A stretch of DNA of 64,000 nucleotides from Prescottella defluvii (GTDB lineage Bacteria; Actinomycetota; Actinomycetes; Mycobacteriales; Mycobacteriaceae): positions 1,364,001-1,428,000 of the forward strand of contig CP121458.1 of assembly GCA_029690005.1 (NCBI GenBank), in the 5' to 3' direction. The position numbers and the translations under genes are program-made. Every line of letters begins with the position of its first letter. Position 1 is the stretch's first letter. Under the pieces are notes generated by a model. That model was not told the DNA's origin. It saw nothing but the letters and a program-made list of their open reading frames with translations, and ran no database searches. Below are positions 24,989-35,888 of this stretch, piece after piece.

Positions 24989-26680
24989 CTATCTGTTCGA
25001 TCGGGCTGTGGCGAGCAGTTCCTCTACCGTCACGAGCTTTGTTCGAGCGCGCTTCTGCGATTTGCCCTGGCTCCGTTCGAACTTGTCGATTGCACGCCAA
25101 TCGTCGAGCGTCAACGAGTCCGGCTTCCGCTCGGCCAGCAAGTCGGCCAGCGCTGCTGCGTCGGCCTCGGGCGTCGGGAGCTTCCCGCCGGTGTAGTCCT
25201 CGATCAGGGCACGGACAGTCTCTCGGGAACAGCGCTTGTTCGTGCCGATCACGCCCGACGGTCCGCGCTTGATCCACCCGGCTGTGTAGAGCCCCACGAG
25301 CGGCTCGGTCGTACCGGGATCGATCACCCGGCCGGCGATGTTGGGAATCGTTCCCGTGACCTCGTCGTAGGGCAGCTCTGGAATCGCGGTGCCTCGGTAT
25401 CCGATCGATCGAAGAACCAGACCGCAGTCGATGTCGAATGTCGTGTCCGTTGTCCGGGCGGAAACACGTCCGTCGACGAGATCCAATTCTGTGCGTGCAA
25501 GGCTCACACCGGTGACGTGCTCGGTGCCCGTGATGGCGATCGGCGATCCCAGGAATCTCAGGCAGACCTGCCGGGCCTCGCTGCCCACGTGTGCGCGGGG
25601 AGTCCTCGGATCAACTTGACCTTCAACTCGGCCATCGATCCCGGCGCGGGATCGGTTGCAGCAGAGCCGGTGTCGTCGAGACCTAAGCCGTCTGCGACGA
25701 CAGTGACGTCGAGGGCGTCGTTCGAAATCAGCCCGACCAGCTCCGGCGTCGTGAACGCTGCCTGACCGGGTCCGCGGCGTCCCAAGACCACCACTTCGCG
25801 GATCTTGCTCGTCGCCAAGGAATCGAGAGCGTGCTGTGCGATGTCCGTCCGCGCCAATTCGTCGACCGGAGTGGTGAGAACACGGGCAACGTCCAATGCC
25901 ACATTGCCGTTGCCGATGATGACGGCGCGTTCGCAGGTCAGATCGAACTCGGCGTCTGCGTGCTCGGGATGCCCGTTGTACCAGGCGACGAAGTCGGTCG
26001 CGGCATGGCTGCCGGGCAGGTTTTCCCCGGGGATGCCCAACTGGCGGTCGCTGGAGGCGCCCCCTGCCCAGATCACCGCATGGTGGTGTCGGAGTATCTC
26101 GGCCAAGCTCAGGTCGCGGCCCACCTCGACATTGAGGTGGACCGAAACGCCGGCGCGACGCGCGGTGGTCATGAACAGCTTGTCGACCGACTTGGTCGAC
26201 TGGTGGTCCGGTGCGACTCCGTATCGAACCAGCCCGCCGAACGTTGGAAGCCGTTCGAAGATGGTGACTTCGACGTCGAGTCCGCGATAAGACTTCAGCT
26301 CCTCGACGGCGTACAAGGCAGAAGGGCCGGAGCCGACCACGGCGACGCGCAAGGGCTGCGGCTGGTCGACAGACACAGACGGTGCACGCCCCCGGACGGG
26401 TGCCTGGTCGTAGTCACGATGCGTGGGATCAGCGAAGTACTGCGCATTCACCTCGAGATAGATCTTGTCCGAATCCTTCGAGTTCGAAGTCTGGCGTGAT
26501 CGCGTTGACCGGACATACATCTACACAGGCGCCGCAGTCGATGCATGTCTCCGGGTCGATGTACAGCATCTCCGATGTGGCGTAACCCGACTCTTCCGGC
26601 GTCGGGTGGATGCAGTTGACCGGGCACACCGAGACGCACGTGGCGTCGTTGCAGCAATTCTGGGTGACCACGTGGGCCAT
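24989..26680 (-). CDS. Ferredoxin-fused ferredoxin--NADP+ reductase, FprB type (two frameshifts)
   Basis: About 563 residues. The N-terminal 70 form a 7Fe/8Fe-type ferredoxin, with CVSVCPVNCIHP and CIDCGACVDVCPVNAI cluster motifs. An adrenodoxin-reductase-like flavoenzyme follows: FAD motif VAVVGSGPSALYA, NADP motif VIIGNGNVALDVARVL, FERLPTFGGLVRYGVAPDH, and the C-terminal AGWIKRGPSGVIGTNKRC. This is the layout of mycobacterial FprB. Frameshifts near 26465 and 25585 separate three open segments that join into one protein. ATG at 26680. It is transcribed away from the GS/P450 operon, 340 bases apart, and could supply electrons from NADPH to the P450 or other oxygenases. Confidence 0.88.
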
Positions 26681-27020
26681 TCGTATCTCCACTCATGTCT
26701 TCGATCGATCTCGTCGCCGCTTGTGCGCTGCATGTGTGCAGAACGCCCACTCGGAGCCTGGCGACTCGCGAAGTGGGCGGATTTGCTGACACCTCAACGG
26801 CATCGAGACTGCTGGTCGGCCACTTCTGTACGACCTCGCTGTCGAGGTCGGACGCTGAACCGGCGGGGAAACACCTCCTCGCCGATACTTGACGACCAGT
26901 CCCACATGAACAACATGCAGATCGCCCCGTCTGATCGCCGATCATGTGCACGACGAACACTGACGAGCGCAATCGCTCGCTTTAGAGTCACTGGCAGCCC
27001 ACAGACTTAGCGAGGATCAC

Positions 27021-28402
27021 ATGAGACGAGTACCGCAGAGTCTTGACAAGGACGAGTTGCGCGCCTATGTCGAGACGAATGGAATTCACACGTTCAAGAT
27101 CGGTGCAGTCGACCTCGACGGCATCTGGCGGGGCAAACGAGTCGCTGCCGACTACTTCGTCGAGAGCGTTGCCGACAACGGCTGCTTCGTCAGCAACATC
27201 CTGTTCGCCTGGGACGTACAGGATGAGCCGATTCCGGACTTCGAGTACACCGGCAGTCGCACCGGTTATCCGGATGTCAACTTCCGTCCGGACATGTCGA
27301 CGCTTGCGCTCGTGCCATGGGAACCGGGGGTGGCGTCGGTCATCTGCGATGTCTTCGAGCGCGACGGTTCGGCGCTCGACTTGTCGCCGCGGGATCTGCT
27401 GCGATCGTTGGTACGGCGTTCGGAGGCTCTGGGGTACCGCCCTGTAGCTGCCTACGAGTTCGAGTTCTATCTCCTCAAAGGCACCGCCGACGACCTCGCG
27501 GCTAGTGGATGGCGGGAGTTGGAGCCGATCTCGAAGGGCCACCACACCTACAGCATCTTCCGCGACAGCGGAGTCGAGTTCATCATCGGGGAGATCCGCA
27601 GACAGCTGGCGGAGTACGGGGTTGACATCGAGGCCAGCAACGGCGAGTACGGGCCCGGGCAGTTCGAGGTCAACATCCATTACTCGGACGCCCTCGCCGC
27701 GGCGGACAATGCGATGTTGCTCAAGCATGCGGTCAAAGAACTGGCCAATCGGCACGGATACACAGCAACATTCATCGCCAAGCTGAACTCCGAGTGGTCC
27801 GGCTCATCGGGACATGTGCATCTCAGCCTCGAGGACGAGCACGGCGAACCGGCGTTCGCGAACCCGGGTGACCCATCCGCGCTCAGCGAGACCGGTATGC
27901 AGTTCATGGCAGGCCTGATCGAGAACGCTCCGGATTTCATGGCGGCATACCTACCGAACATGAACTCCTACAAGCGAGTTGCCAAAGCCGAGTTCTCGCC
28001 GACGACCATGAGTTGGGCGGTGGATAATCGTTTCGTTGCCATGCGCGCCATCCCGAGTGCCGGTCCGGCCGCGCGAGTGGAGAATCGTATCGCCGGCGCA
28101 GATGCCAATCCGTACCTCGTGATCGCCGCCAGCTTGGCGTCCGGGCTGAGCGGACTGGAGAACAGGTCGGTCCCCCGCCCGCGTTCGGGTGTGAACGCGT
28201 CGCCGCAGTGCAGACCGAAACAGAAGCTGTCACAATGACACTGGCGGACGCGATCACACACATGACGTCGAGCACGACGGCGCGCAAGTTCTTCGGAGAC
28301 CGTTTCGTCGACCATTACGCCGCGATCCGCCGCTGGGAGGTCGAGCAGAGCGCCGCCGCCGTCACCGATTGGGAGATCGCCCGCTACCTCGAGCCCATCT
28401 GA
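27021..28402 (+). CDS. Glutamine synthetase-like gamma-glutamyl-amine ligase (one frameshift)
   Basis: About 460 residues of the glutamine synthetase fold. Visible: AYEFEFYL (metal Glu), ASNGEYGPGQFEVN, SSGHVHLSL with the ATP/metal His, PNMNSYKR, FSPTTMSWAVDNR and RVENRIAGADANPYL. These are closer to PuuA/GlnT and amine-specific ligases than to assimilatory GlnA; the GlnA adenylylation Tyr motif is not present. The C-terminus (RKFFGDRFVDHYAAIRRWEV...) is in another frame after a shift near 28165. It would ligate glutamate to an amine with ATP. First gene of an operon with P450, ferredoxin and reductase; a GS-like gene also accompanies the mycobacterial morpholine/piperidine P450 genes. ATG at 27021 with GAGGA upstream. 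Confidence 0.87.
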
Positions 28403-28482
28403 TGGTGGAACAAGTCCCGCCCTCTTCCCTCGATGCCCGAAGGGTTGCCGAGGGATCGCCCGCAAGACAGAAAGAGAACGCA

Positions 28483-29649
28483 ATGTCGTCTACTCCTGAC
28501 ATCGCCCGCAAGTTCACCTACCACGGGCCTGCGCTCGACACCATTACGGACACCTACAAAGAACTGCTCGACAAGTGCCCGGTCGGGCGCAGTGAGCAGC
28601 TCGGCGGATTCGTGTTCCTGACCCGTAGCGAAGATATCCTTGCCGCAGAGCAGGATCCGGAGACATTTTCGGTGACTCCGTCGATGCTGCTGCCCAGCTT
28701 CGGCAACGAGACCCCGATGATTCCGATCGATGTCGACCCGCCGGACCATGGCGAATACCGACGTATCCTCCTCCCGCTCTTCACGCCGAAGAAGATCGCG
28801 CAGTTGACCGATGGCATGCGCGCGACGGCCAAGCAGTTGGCCGACCAGGTCGCATCACAGGACGTCGCCGACGTCTCGGCCTTGTTCGCGCGCCCGATGC
28901 CGACGATCATCTTCAGCCGTCTCGCCGGCTTCCCGGAGTCCGATTGGCCGAAGTTCGATCGTTGGGTCGACGAGGTCATCTACGAACGCGTCCTCGATCC
29001 GGACCGTTCCACGGCAGCGAGTCGCGAGGTGGAACAGTACTTCGACGCGCTCCTCGAATCGCGGATCAACAACCCGATCGATGCCGATGACCTGATCAAG
29101 TACCTTCTCGGGGCGGAGGTCAACGGGCGCCCGCTGAGCCGTCCCGAACTGGTGTCCTACTGCTACCTGCTCTTCCTGGCCGGTCTCGACACCACGGCGT
29201 GGGCGATCAGAGCCAGTCTTTGGCATCTCGCTCAGCATCCTGAGGACCAGAAGAGGCTCCGCGAAGACCCCGAACTGCTGCCGGCCGCGGTCGAGGAATG
29301 GCTCCGGACGATGTCTCCGGTCCAAGCCATGGCGCGCACGTGTATGCGGGACACGGAGCTCTCCGGCCAGCAAATCAAGAGCGGGGAGCGAGTTGTCCTG
29401 GTGTTCGGCGCAGGTAACCGCGATCCCGAGACATTCGACGATCCGGACGAGATCATCCTCGACCGCGAGAACAATCGCCACCTGTCATTCGGTGGCGGAA
29501 TCCACCGCTGCCTCGGTTCGAACCTGGCGCGGCAGGAGCTGATCGTCGGTCTCGAGGAGTTTCTCAACGCGGTGCCGCAGTTCTCCCTGGCGGATGAGAA
29601 CCAGCCGTGGCACGGAGTCGGTCCGCTCGAGCTCGAGATTGGAGGATGA
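28483..29649 (+). CDS. Cytochrome P450 of the amine cluster
   Basis: A 388-residue soluble bacterial class I P450. The oxygen-binding I-helix reads FLAGLDTTAWAIRASL (near residue 225), the ExxR-equivalent K-helix is VEEWLRTMSP, and the heme loop is FGGGIHRCLGSN with Cys343 as iron ligand. The ATG at 28483 gives the usual N-terminus; the long upstream extension runs back through the end of the GS-like gene. It is directly followed by its ferredoxin and reductase. Context suggests N-dealkylation or ring alpha-hydroxylation of an amine. I cannot assign the CYP family without alignment. Confidence 0.92.
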   Translation: MSSTPDIARKFTYHGPALDTITDTYKELLDKCPVGRSEQLGGFVFLTRSEDILAAEQDPETFSVTPSMLLPSFGNETPMIPIDVDPPDHGEYRRILLPLFTPKKIAQLTDGMRATAKQLADQVASQDVADVSALFARPMPTIIFSRLAGFPESDWPKFDRWVDEVIYERVLDPDRSTAASREVEQYFDALLESRINNPIDADDLIKYLLGAEVNGRPLSRPELVSYCYLLFLAGLDTTAWAIRASLWHLAQHPEDQKRLREDPELLPAAVEEWLRTMSPVQAMARTCMRDTELSGQQIKSGERVVLVFGAGNRDPETFDDPDEIILDRENNRHLSFGGGIHRCLGSNLARQELIVGLEEFLNAVPQFSLADENQPWHGVGPLELEIGG

Positions 29650-29654
29650 GGGTC

Positions 29655-29858
29655 ATGACTGCCCACGTACACGTGGACACCGCGCGGTGTCAGGGTCACG
29701 CACGCTGTTTCGCCTTCGCGCCCAAGGTGTTCGATCTCGATGACGAGGGTTACGCCTTCGTTGTCGACGGCCATCGCGAGGTACTCGGTGTGTCTCCGGA
29801 GCTCCGCCTCGCCGAGGCAAACTGTCCAGAGCGCGCCGTGATCGTGAAGGAGGACTGA
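29655..29858 (+). CDS. P450-associated 3Fe-4S ferredoxin
   Basis: A 67-residue ferredoxin with Cys12-x5-Cys18 (CQGHARC) and Cys57-Pro (ANCPERA), the three-cysteine pattern of actinobacterial 3Fe-4S ferredoxins that reduce P450s. Gly/His replaces the second Cys of a four-Cys site. ATG at 29655 is five bases after the P450 stop, and the reductase begins two bases after its own stop, so the three are translated as a set. Confidence 0.92.
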   Translation: MTAHVHVDTARCQGHARCFAFAPKVFDLDDEGYAFVVDGHREVLGVSPELRLAEANCPERAVIVKED

Positions 29859-29860
29859 GC

Positions 29861-31036
29861 GTGCCGACCGGCGAGGCGGTCGTCGTCGTCGGCGCATCAG
29901 TCGCCGGGGCGTCTTTCGTAGCCGAAGCGCGAGCTCTGGGGCACCGTGGCCCGATTGTCGTGATCGATGCCGACCCAGATGCTCCGTACGACCGCCCGCC
30001 GTTGTCGAAGGGCTTCCTCACATCTGACGATCAGCGACCTGCTGCGCCGTGGTGGAACGAGGATTGCCGCTTGGTGAACGGCCGGGCCCTTGGCCTGGAC
30101 ACCGAGGCGGGCAGAGTTCAGGTGAAGATGGCCGATGGCTCCGTCCAGGGCATCAGTGGTGGGCGCTTCGTGATTGCGACAGGTTCCACGCCGGTTCGAC
30201 TGCCCGACGAGCCCGAATCCGTGCTGCGGCTGCGTACTGCGGATGACGCGCGGCGGCTGCGCACCTCCGTGCGCCCCGGTGTGTCCGCCACCATCATCGG
30301 TGCCGGCACTGTGGGCACCGAACTCGCGTCCTCATTGACGAATGCCGGATGCCGAGTGAGCGTGGTGGACAAGGCCGACCATCCCCTCGAGCGCCTCCTC
30401 GGCGGCCATCTGGGAGCGGAGACGACGCAGTGGCTGACGGGGGCTGGAGTCGATGTGCACCTCGGGAGGTCGATCGACGGGATCGCCGGAGACGGAGGGG
30501 GCTGGCGCGTTCAGCTCGACGACGACGTTCTACTTCGCTCCGACCTTCTCATCAGTGCCGTCGGGACGAGGCCGCGCACAGCATGGCTCGAGAACTCGGG
30601 CTTGCACATCTCGAACGGGATCAAGTGTGACGGCGACGGTCGCGCACTGGGATCCGACGGTGACCCGATCGGCTCCGTGTACGCGGTCGGTGACGTCGCC
30701 GCCTGGCAGGACGGCAACGGGATCCACCGACGCCGCGAGGACTGGACGTCCGCGCAGCGACAGGGGAGACACGTCGCCAAACAGCTGTTCGGCGACGCGC
30801 CTCCTCCTGCCGACCGGGAGCTGCCGTACCTCTGGACGCACCAGTTCGGTCGGCGGATTCAGATACTCGGCACCCCCGATCGCGATGCTCGCCTCGTCCA
30901 GCACGTGGACGTCCCAGAGCGCCGAGCCGCCTTCTACTCCATGGAGAGTGACGGTCGCCCGACAGCATGGGTTGCGGTGAACACCCCGCGGGAGTTTGCT
31001 AGGGCAATGCACGACGCCATCCAACTGGTCACGTAG
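29861..31036 (+). CDS. FAD-dependent ferredoxin reductase of the P450 system
   Basis: A 391-residue NAD(P)H:ferredoxin oxidoreductase of the putidaredoxin/BenA4-like family. Two dinucleotide folds are seen: VVVVGASVAGASFVAEAR (FAD) and TIIGAGTVGTELASSL (NAD). YDRPPLSKGFL and SVYAVGDVAAW are FAD-contact motifs. It differs from the FprB-type fusion at 24989-26680, so the locus holds two different electron sources. The arrangement P450-ferredoxin-FAD reductase parallels MorA-MorB-MorC of morpholine-degrading mycobacteria. Confidence 0.92.
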   Translation: MPTGEAVVVVGASVAGASFVAEARALGHRGPIVVIDADPDAPYDRPPLSKGFLTSDDQRPAAPWWNEDCRLVNGRALGLDTEAGRVQVKMADGSVQGISGGRFVIATGSTPVRLPDEPESVLRLRTADDARRLRTSVRPGVSATIIGAGTVGTELASSLTNAGCRVSVVDKADHPLERLLGGHLGAETTQWLTGAGVDVHLGRSIDGIAGDGGGWRVQLDDDVLLRSDLLISAVGTRPRTAWLENSGLHISNGIKCDGDGRALGSDGDPIGSVYAVGDVAAWQDGNGIHRRREDWTSAQRQGRHVAKQLFGDAPPPADRELPYLWTHQFGRRIQILGTPDRDARLVQHVDVPERRAAFYSMESDGRPTAWVAVNTPREFARAMHDAIQLVT

Positions 31037-31042
31037 CCCACG

Positions 31043-32782
31043 ATGTTCGACAACGAGGACAGCCCGGACGGGTTTCACACCCAGCTGGAACAGATGACGG
31101 CCCAACTCGTCGTGTTGGAGCGGCGTGCCAAGACGTTGGCCGAACTCAACAGACTGCTGTCGCAGGGAAGCGACCCGTTGGTGCTCGCCCAGCGCGCCGT
31201 CGATCTCGTCATGCGGGCCACCGGCGCGTCCGGAACGTACGTCTATCGCTGGGACGCCGAGAGCGAACGCCTGGTCATGAGGGTTGCGACGACCGGGCGC
31301 GTCGCTTCCTACCTGGGGAAGATCAAACTCCGTCTCGGAGAGGGCATCAACGGCTGGGCAGCCTTGATGCGACAAACCGTTGTCATCGACGACGCGATCA
31401 CCGAGGATCCACGATTCGTCGGACTTCCAGGCATCGAGGAAGAAGAATTCCGCTCGATGCTGGCCGTGCCCATCGCGGTGCCAGGTGGCGAGCTGCTCGG
31501 CGTTTTCAGCCTGTACTCCGAGCAGCCGTCACGATTCCACAAGCACGACGTCGAGTTGGCCACCGAGGTCGGTGTTCTCCTCGCCAACGGGCTCACCCAG
31601 GCGGAGATGCTGGACGACTTACGGCGTCAGTCGTCAGCGGCCCGATTCCTGCTGGACGTTTCACCTCAGGCCACGGCATCGCTGCAACAGTGTGTCGACG
31701 AGCTCGCTCGCTCGATCCGGATGCAAGTCGACGCCGATCTGTGCGTTGTCGAGATGGCGGAGAGGTCGCTCAGCGGGGCCAATTGTTCCCCGGGCCTGGC
31801 ATTTTCGGAGAACGTCGAAGGTTCCATCGTGTTGGCCGGCCGTCGGGTTCGGAGCCGCGCCGACCTTCCGGAACTGGTCGATCAGCTGGGCGGACGCCTG
31901 ACCAAGATCAGTAGTTCGTTCGGTGCGAACTTCCCGGAAGGCGCTGTTACGTGCTATCGGACTCGTCCGTTCGCGGAATCTGCTGCCGGACTCCTGGAGG
32001 CACTCGGCGCTCAAGCCGGTGTTCTCCTCTCGTCGCTACGAAACGACTCGTCGACCACCCCACTCGCCGGCAGGCTCACGGTGGCCGCCGGTCAACGCCT
32101 TCCGCACGAGGTACTTCGCGATCTCGGGTGGAACGGGGGTCTTGTTGCCCGATCCTTGTACGTTTCCGATCGGCGAAGTACGTATCGCACCTCGCTTCGA
32201 ATCAGCTCAGCAACGCGATGTTCGAGGTGAGCTCGCTGATCGAGGGAACGCTCGTCGTCCCCTCGCCTCCGCTGGTGACCGTCCTCGTGCCGTATTCGCC
32301 TGAGGTTCTGCGGCAATTCGAGGCCTCGCTCCGGCAGGTCATCCGGCACTCCCGACTCGACGTCGCCGTCGGAATTGGGCCACCGGCTCGCGATGCGGAC
32401 GATCTGCTGTCCGCGCTCGACTCCGCGGAGTCCGCTCTTGCTTGGGCAGACCTGTTGGACGATCCGGTACCGGTGGTGAGGCATGCGGATATCGACCACC
32501 TCACGCGTCTACCCAGAGTGGCCCTCGACATCGGTGACGAGTTGCGGGAAGTGGCCGCACGTTTCGATGGGGTTTCCCGGTACGACCATCGCCATGGGAC
32601 GAACTTGGCCGCCACCCTCGACTGCTATCTTGCGACGCGTTGTTCGGCGGTCGAGACAGCCAAAACGCTGTTCATCCACCGCAATACGCTGCGGCAGAGG
32701 CTGACGCGCATCGAGGAGATCATCGGCCGTCCCGTCGAGGATTTCGGTGATGGGGCCGTCGCGTCTCTCGCTGCGCGCATGA
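31043..32782 (+). CDS. GAF-PucR transcriptional regulator (frameshifted)
   Basis: An N-terminal coiled segment (about residues 10-40) precedes a GAF sensor domain (about 45-190, with LRLGEGINGWAA and MLAVPIAVPGGELLGVFSLY), a middle domain, and a C-terminal PucR-type helix-turn-helix (SAVETAKTLFIHRNTLRQRL). The frame shifts near 32190. A second shift near 32755 is suspected, because without it the frame runs to 33054 through a terminator, whereas a one-base correction gives a stop at about 32782 just after the HTH. It starts six bases after the reductase stop and is probably the activator of this operon, sensing the substrate or a metabolite. Confidence 0.8.
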
Positions 32783-32862
32783 CGTTCTCGGGGACGCTCT
32801 CCTGTCGCGAAATCCTGACAACCACGGCGACAGAGCAGGCGAGAAAACTCCGGCCGGTCACG

Positions 32863-32897
32863 CCGAAGCGTGACGCGGAATCCGCGTCACGCTTCGG
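32863..32897. terminator. Bidirectional hairpin between PucR and APC permease genes
   Basis: A perfect 16-bp stem (CCGAAGCGTGACGCGG and complement) with an AAT loop, lying between converging genes. Confidence 0.8.
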
Positions 32898-32920
32898 GGG
32901 AGTGATTCACATCCGTGCGG

Positions 32921-34375
32921 TCAGACCGTCGCGATGTTCGGCCGACACAGTGCCACACATACACCGGTGGCGAAGAACGCGACCAGGACTGCCTGGATGG
33001 CCAGTGCAAGCCACATCGACCCTCCGATCAGCAGCGAGAAGTTCTTCACGGTGAGAATCAGACACGCCCCGAGACCCACGAGCGCTGCCACGGGCGCCAC
33101 TGTCGTGGTCCACATGTTCCGTACGAGGCCGGAGCGTCGGAAGAAGACGATGACCGACAAGCTCGTCAGGGACATGAGGGTCAACACGCCGAGCGTTGCG
33201 GTGCCGACGAGCCGCGCAAAGATCTGTGCGACCGGGTCCATGTCGAACGCCACGAACATGACCAGCATGACGACGGTGAACACGCTCAGGGCCAGGGACG
33301 CCGCGTACGGCGACCCGTGGTGCGTGTGGCTTCGGCCGGCACGTCCCGGCAGTGCTCCCGCGTTCGCCAGCGAGAAGATGTACCGCGACGCAACGTTGTG
33401 GAAGGAAAGAATTGCGGCGAAGATGCTGCTGACCAGCAAGACCAGCACGATGTCGGTTCCCACGCCACCGAGGTACCGGTCCACGGTGCTCAGCAGCATG
33501 CCACCCGGATCGGCGTTTGCCTCCGCCACCGCGCCGTCGTCGCCCCACGCCGTGACCAGCGCCCAGGCCGAGAACGCGTAGAAGCCACCGATGAGAACCA
33601 GCGCGACGTAGGTGGCTCGCGGGATGGTGCGGTCCGGGTCCTTGGCCTCATCCCGGTAGACGACGGTGGCCTCGAAACCCAGAAAGCTCGCGATCGCGAA
33701 CATCAGTGCGATGCCAGGCGATCCGGACAGGAACTCGGCCGGGTTGATGAAGTCTGTGGACAAGCCAGCTTCTCCGCCATTTGCCACGACAACGAGATTC
33801 AGAATGAGAACTACACCGATTTCGCAGCACAGCAGCACCGCGAGAACCTTTCCGGACACCTCGATGTGTCGATATCCCAGCAGTGCAACCAACGCCACCG
33901 CTATCGCGGAATAGACCCACCACGGACAGCTGAACCCTGTGTAACTGTCGACGAGGTCACGTGTGGCCGCGCCGACGTAGCCGAAAACACCGAGCATGAC
34001 GGCTGCATACGTCGCCAGAGCCAGGTATGCGGCGCCCAATCCGAAGGGGCGACCCAGGCCGGACCGGATGTACGTGTAAAAGGCGCCGGCATTCGGCAGG
34101 TGGGGTGTCATCCGTGTGAAGCCCACCGCGAACAACAACAAAACGACAGAGCAGAGAATGTACGCAGCGGGGAAAGCAGATCCGTTGCCGAGCGCGATAC
34201 CGAGCGGCATGACCCCCGCCACCACCGTCAACGGTGCGGCCGCAGCGACGACCATGAAGACGATCGACCAGACCCCGAGTGAACCGGACAGCCGGCGCGT
34301 GGCTGATGCGTCAGGGACATCGATCCCCTGTAGCGGCGCTCCTCCGGTGGCACCTTCGATTGATTCCTGGGACAT
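32921..34375 (-). CDS. APC-family amine/amino acid permease
   Basis: A 484-residue integral membrane protein with about 12-14 helices. The first helix segment GVWSIVFMVVAAAAPLTVVAG and the following GNGSAFPAAY are the APC substrate/Na-site region; SFLGFEATVVYRDEAKDPDRTIPRATY is the conserved helix-loop in the middle. Similar proteins import putrescine, GABA, ethanolamine and other amines. The start MSQESIEG at 34375 is chosen because the upstream extension is low-complexity. It most likely imports the substrate of the surrounding catabolic genes. It is separated from the GATase gene on the same strand by about 500 bases. Confidence 0.88.
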   Translation of the reverse strand: MSQESIEGATGGAPLQGIDVPDASATRRLSGSLGVWSIVFMVVAAAAPLTVVAGVMPLGIALGNGSAFPAAYILCSVVLLLFAVGFTRMTPHLPNAGAFYTYIRSGLGRPFGLGAAYLALATYAAVMLGVFGYVGAATRDLVDSYTGFSCPWWVYSAIAVALVALLGYRHIEVSGKVLAVLLCCEIGVVLILNLVVVANGGEAGLSTDFINPAEFLSGSPGIALMFAIASFLGFEATVVYRDEAKDPDRTIPRATYVALVLIGGFYAFSAWALVTAWGDDGAVAEANADPGGMLLSTVDRYLGGVGTDIVLVLLVSSIFAAILSFHNVASRYIFSLANAGALPGRAGRSHTHHGSPYAASLALSVFTVVMLVMFVAFDMDPVAQIFARLVGTATLGVLTLMSLTSLSVIVFFRRSGLVRNMWTTTVAPVAALVGLGACLILTVKNFSLLIGGSMWLALAIQAVLVAFFATGVCVALCRPNIATV

Positions 34376-34869
34376 TGAGTGGACTCCTCTCCCTGGGGCA
34401 TGTGCCCATGTACGCCGGGGATGCCAAATCTCGACGGGCCACTTCGCACTCAGCTGGTGTCCCAACGGGGATGGACCCGATGAGCGTGGCATGGATCACA
34501 CTCGGGCTCTATGTGCTTTTGGTACACAATCGATCTCGTATATGTGCCACGGCCCGACCTCGGGGTGGCGGACTCGAGGCGACCAGGCCTGACCGCCTCG
34601 TCGGGCGGTCGGGACGCTTGCATCGGTGTGTTCGCGGTTGTCCCGCCGGGTTGGTTCCGAACGCGAAGAACTCCGTCCATGAAGCACGGACGGAGTTCTG
34701 TCGCAGGCGCTCACGCGTTCTGTTGTCGTGCAAGGGATCCGCGTCTGGCCGGGGTGCTGACGGCTACACAGGCAGCACCCAGGGTTACCTGCTCACGGAC
34801 TTTCCAGGAGCCGGTCCGGGTATGGCCGCCTGTCCGGGCGGTGGCTCATCCATTCAATCGGCGATCGTG
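34376..34869 (-). other. Leader region of the permease gene with a hairpin
   Basis: About 490 bases without a supported gene. It contains a 12-bp perfect inverted repeat at 34667-34699 (AGAACTCCGTCC / complement, nine-base loop), a candidate terminator for the GATase gene transcribed towards it. TTTTGGTACAC at 34517-34527 is a short AT-rich element that may belong to the permease promoter. The short minus-strand frames here look non-coding. Confidence 0.45.
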
Positions 34870-35662
34870 TCAGGCAGGCGACGTGGCACCGGTGGCGACA
34901 CCGACGAGATCAGCGAACCGAAGCGCAATCAGCTTGCAGTGTCGTGCAATCGAGGCCTCTGCAAGCTCGAAGGCGCGGGCCCCTTCCTGCAACTGTTCCC
35001 ATGCGGGGTTGCTCGGTCCCCGAAGAGACTCGCCCACGACTCGTACTGTCGATGGTTGGCTTCCGGATGGAACTGAATACCCCACATGTTGTCGGCCACG
35101 CGGAAGGCCTGGTGGGGGTAGGGGGTCGACTCACCGAGCCAGACGGCCCCGGCGGCAATACGGTGATAGCGTCGCGGTGCATGGTTCCGACGGCGAACGG
35201 ATTCGGTAGATCACGGAAGATCGGATCGTCCGCGGCCGCCGGCCTCCACTGCACAGATGCCACGCCGGTCTCGAGTCCGTGGTCGCCGACCGCGGTCTCA
35301 CCACCCAAGGCCTGTGCCATCAGTTGGCCGCCGAGACAGATGCCCAGGGCAGGTCGGCCATCTGAAGCGACGTTCCGGACCAGGCTCCTAATGTCTTCCA
35401 GCCACGAGTATTTGGCATCGTCGAGTGAACTCATGTCCCCACCGAGCACGATGAGCCCGTCCTCGTCGAGCTGTGACGGTACGTGATCGCCGTCGAACGG
35501 GCGCACCACCTCGATGGCCACGCCGGACTCCTCCAGCCAAGGGCCGAACTGACCGATCGGGACGTCGGGGTCCGGCTGTATCACGAGGAGGCGGGGCGAC
35601 CTCGCCGGTTCATTTGCCACCTGTGAGACTTTTCGTACGTCCGTCCGACCGCTGGCGTCCAC
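34870..35662 (-). CDS. Class I glutamine amidotransferase-like hydrolase (two frameshifts)
   Basis: About 264 residues. The nucleophile elbow is PALGICLGGQLMAQALGGE (Cys near residue 105), and the catalytic His-Glu pair is in GIQFHPEANH. Frameshifts near 35150 and 35025 split it into three open segments, of which the last ends RFADLVGVATGATSPA at 34870. The proposed start is GTG 35662, which follows GAGAGGGA, although an ATG at 35680 or 35725 is possible. As a stand-alone GMP-synthase-like GATase in an amine cluster it may hydrolyse a gamma-glutamyl amide. A second such enzyme of the PuuD family is encoded at 36731-37537. Confidence 0.8.
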
Positions 35663-35888
35663 TTCGATTCCCTCTCGCATCTCACGGTTGGTTCGATCAC
35701 ATCGGTAGGTGGGCGTCATCGACACCGACCGCCTGTCGACCTTGACCGAAGCGGATCATATCGGTCGGGCCGTGGGCGCCTGTGCCTGGTGTGTGTGCTG
35801 AATGCGATTCCAGCCAAACCGGTTTCGCTTGCTGATCGAAGCAGTGCGGCAAACTTCATCACTCCGGCCTCGTTCTCGTCAACCCCTG

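Noticed and set aside
28208-28402. Separate small gene after the GS-like gene
   Set aside because: Its translation (FGDRFVDHYAAIRRWE...) is the normal C-terminus of glutamine synthetases, displaced by a frameshift.
32863-33054. Extended C-terminus of the GAF-PucR regulator
   Set aside because: The open frame runs through a 16-bp terminator hairpin and into the opposing permease gene; a one-base correction gives a natural stop near 32782.
34376-34740. Small minus-strand genes before the permease
   Set aside because: Three overlapping frames with low-complexity Arg/Pro/Thr translations and no ribosome-binding sites.
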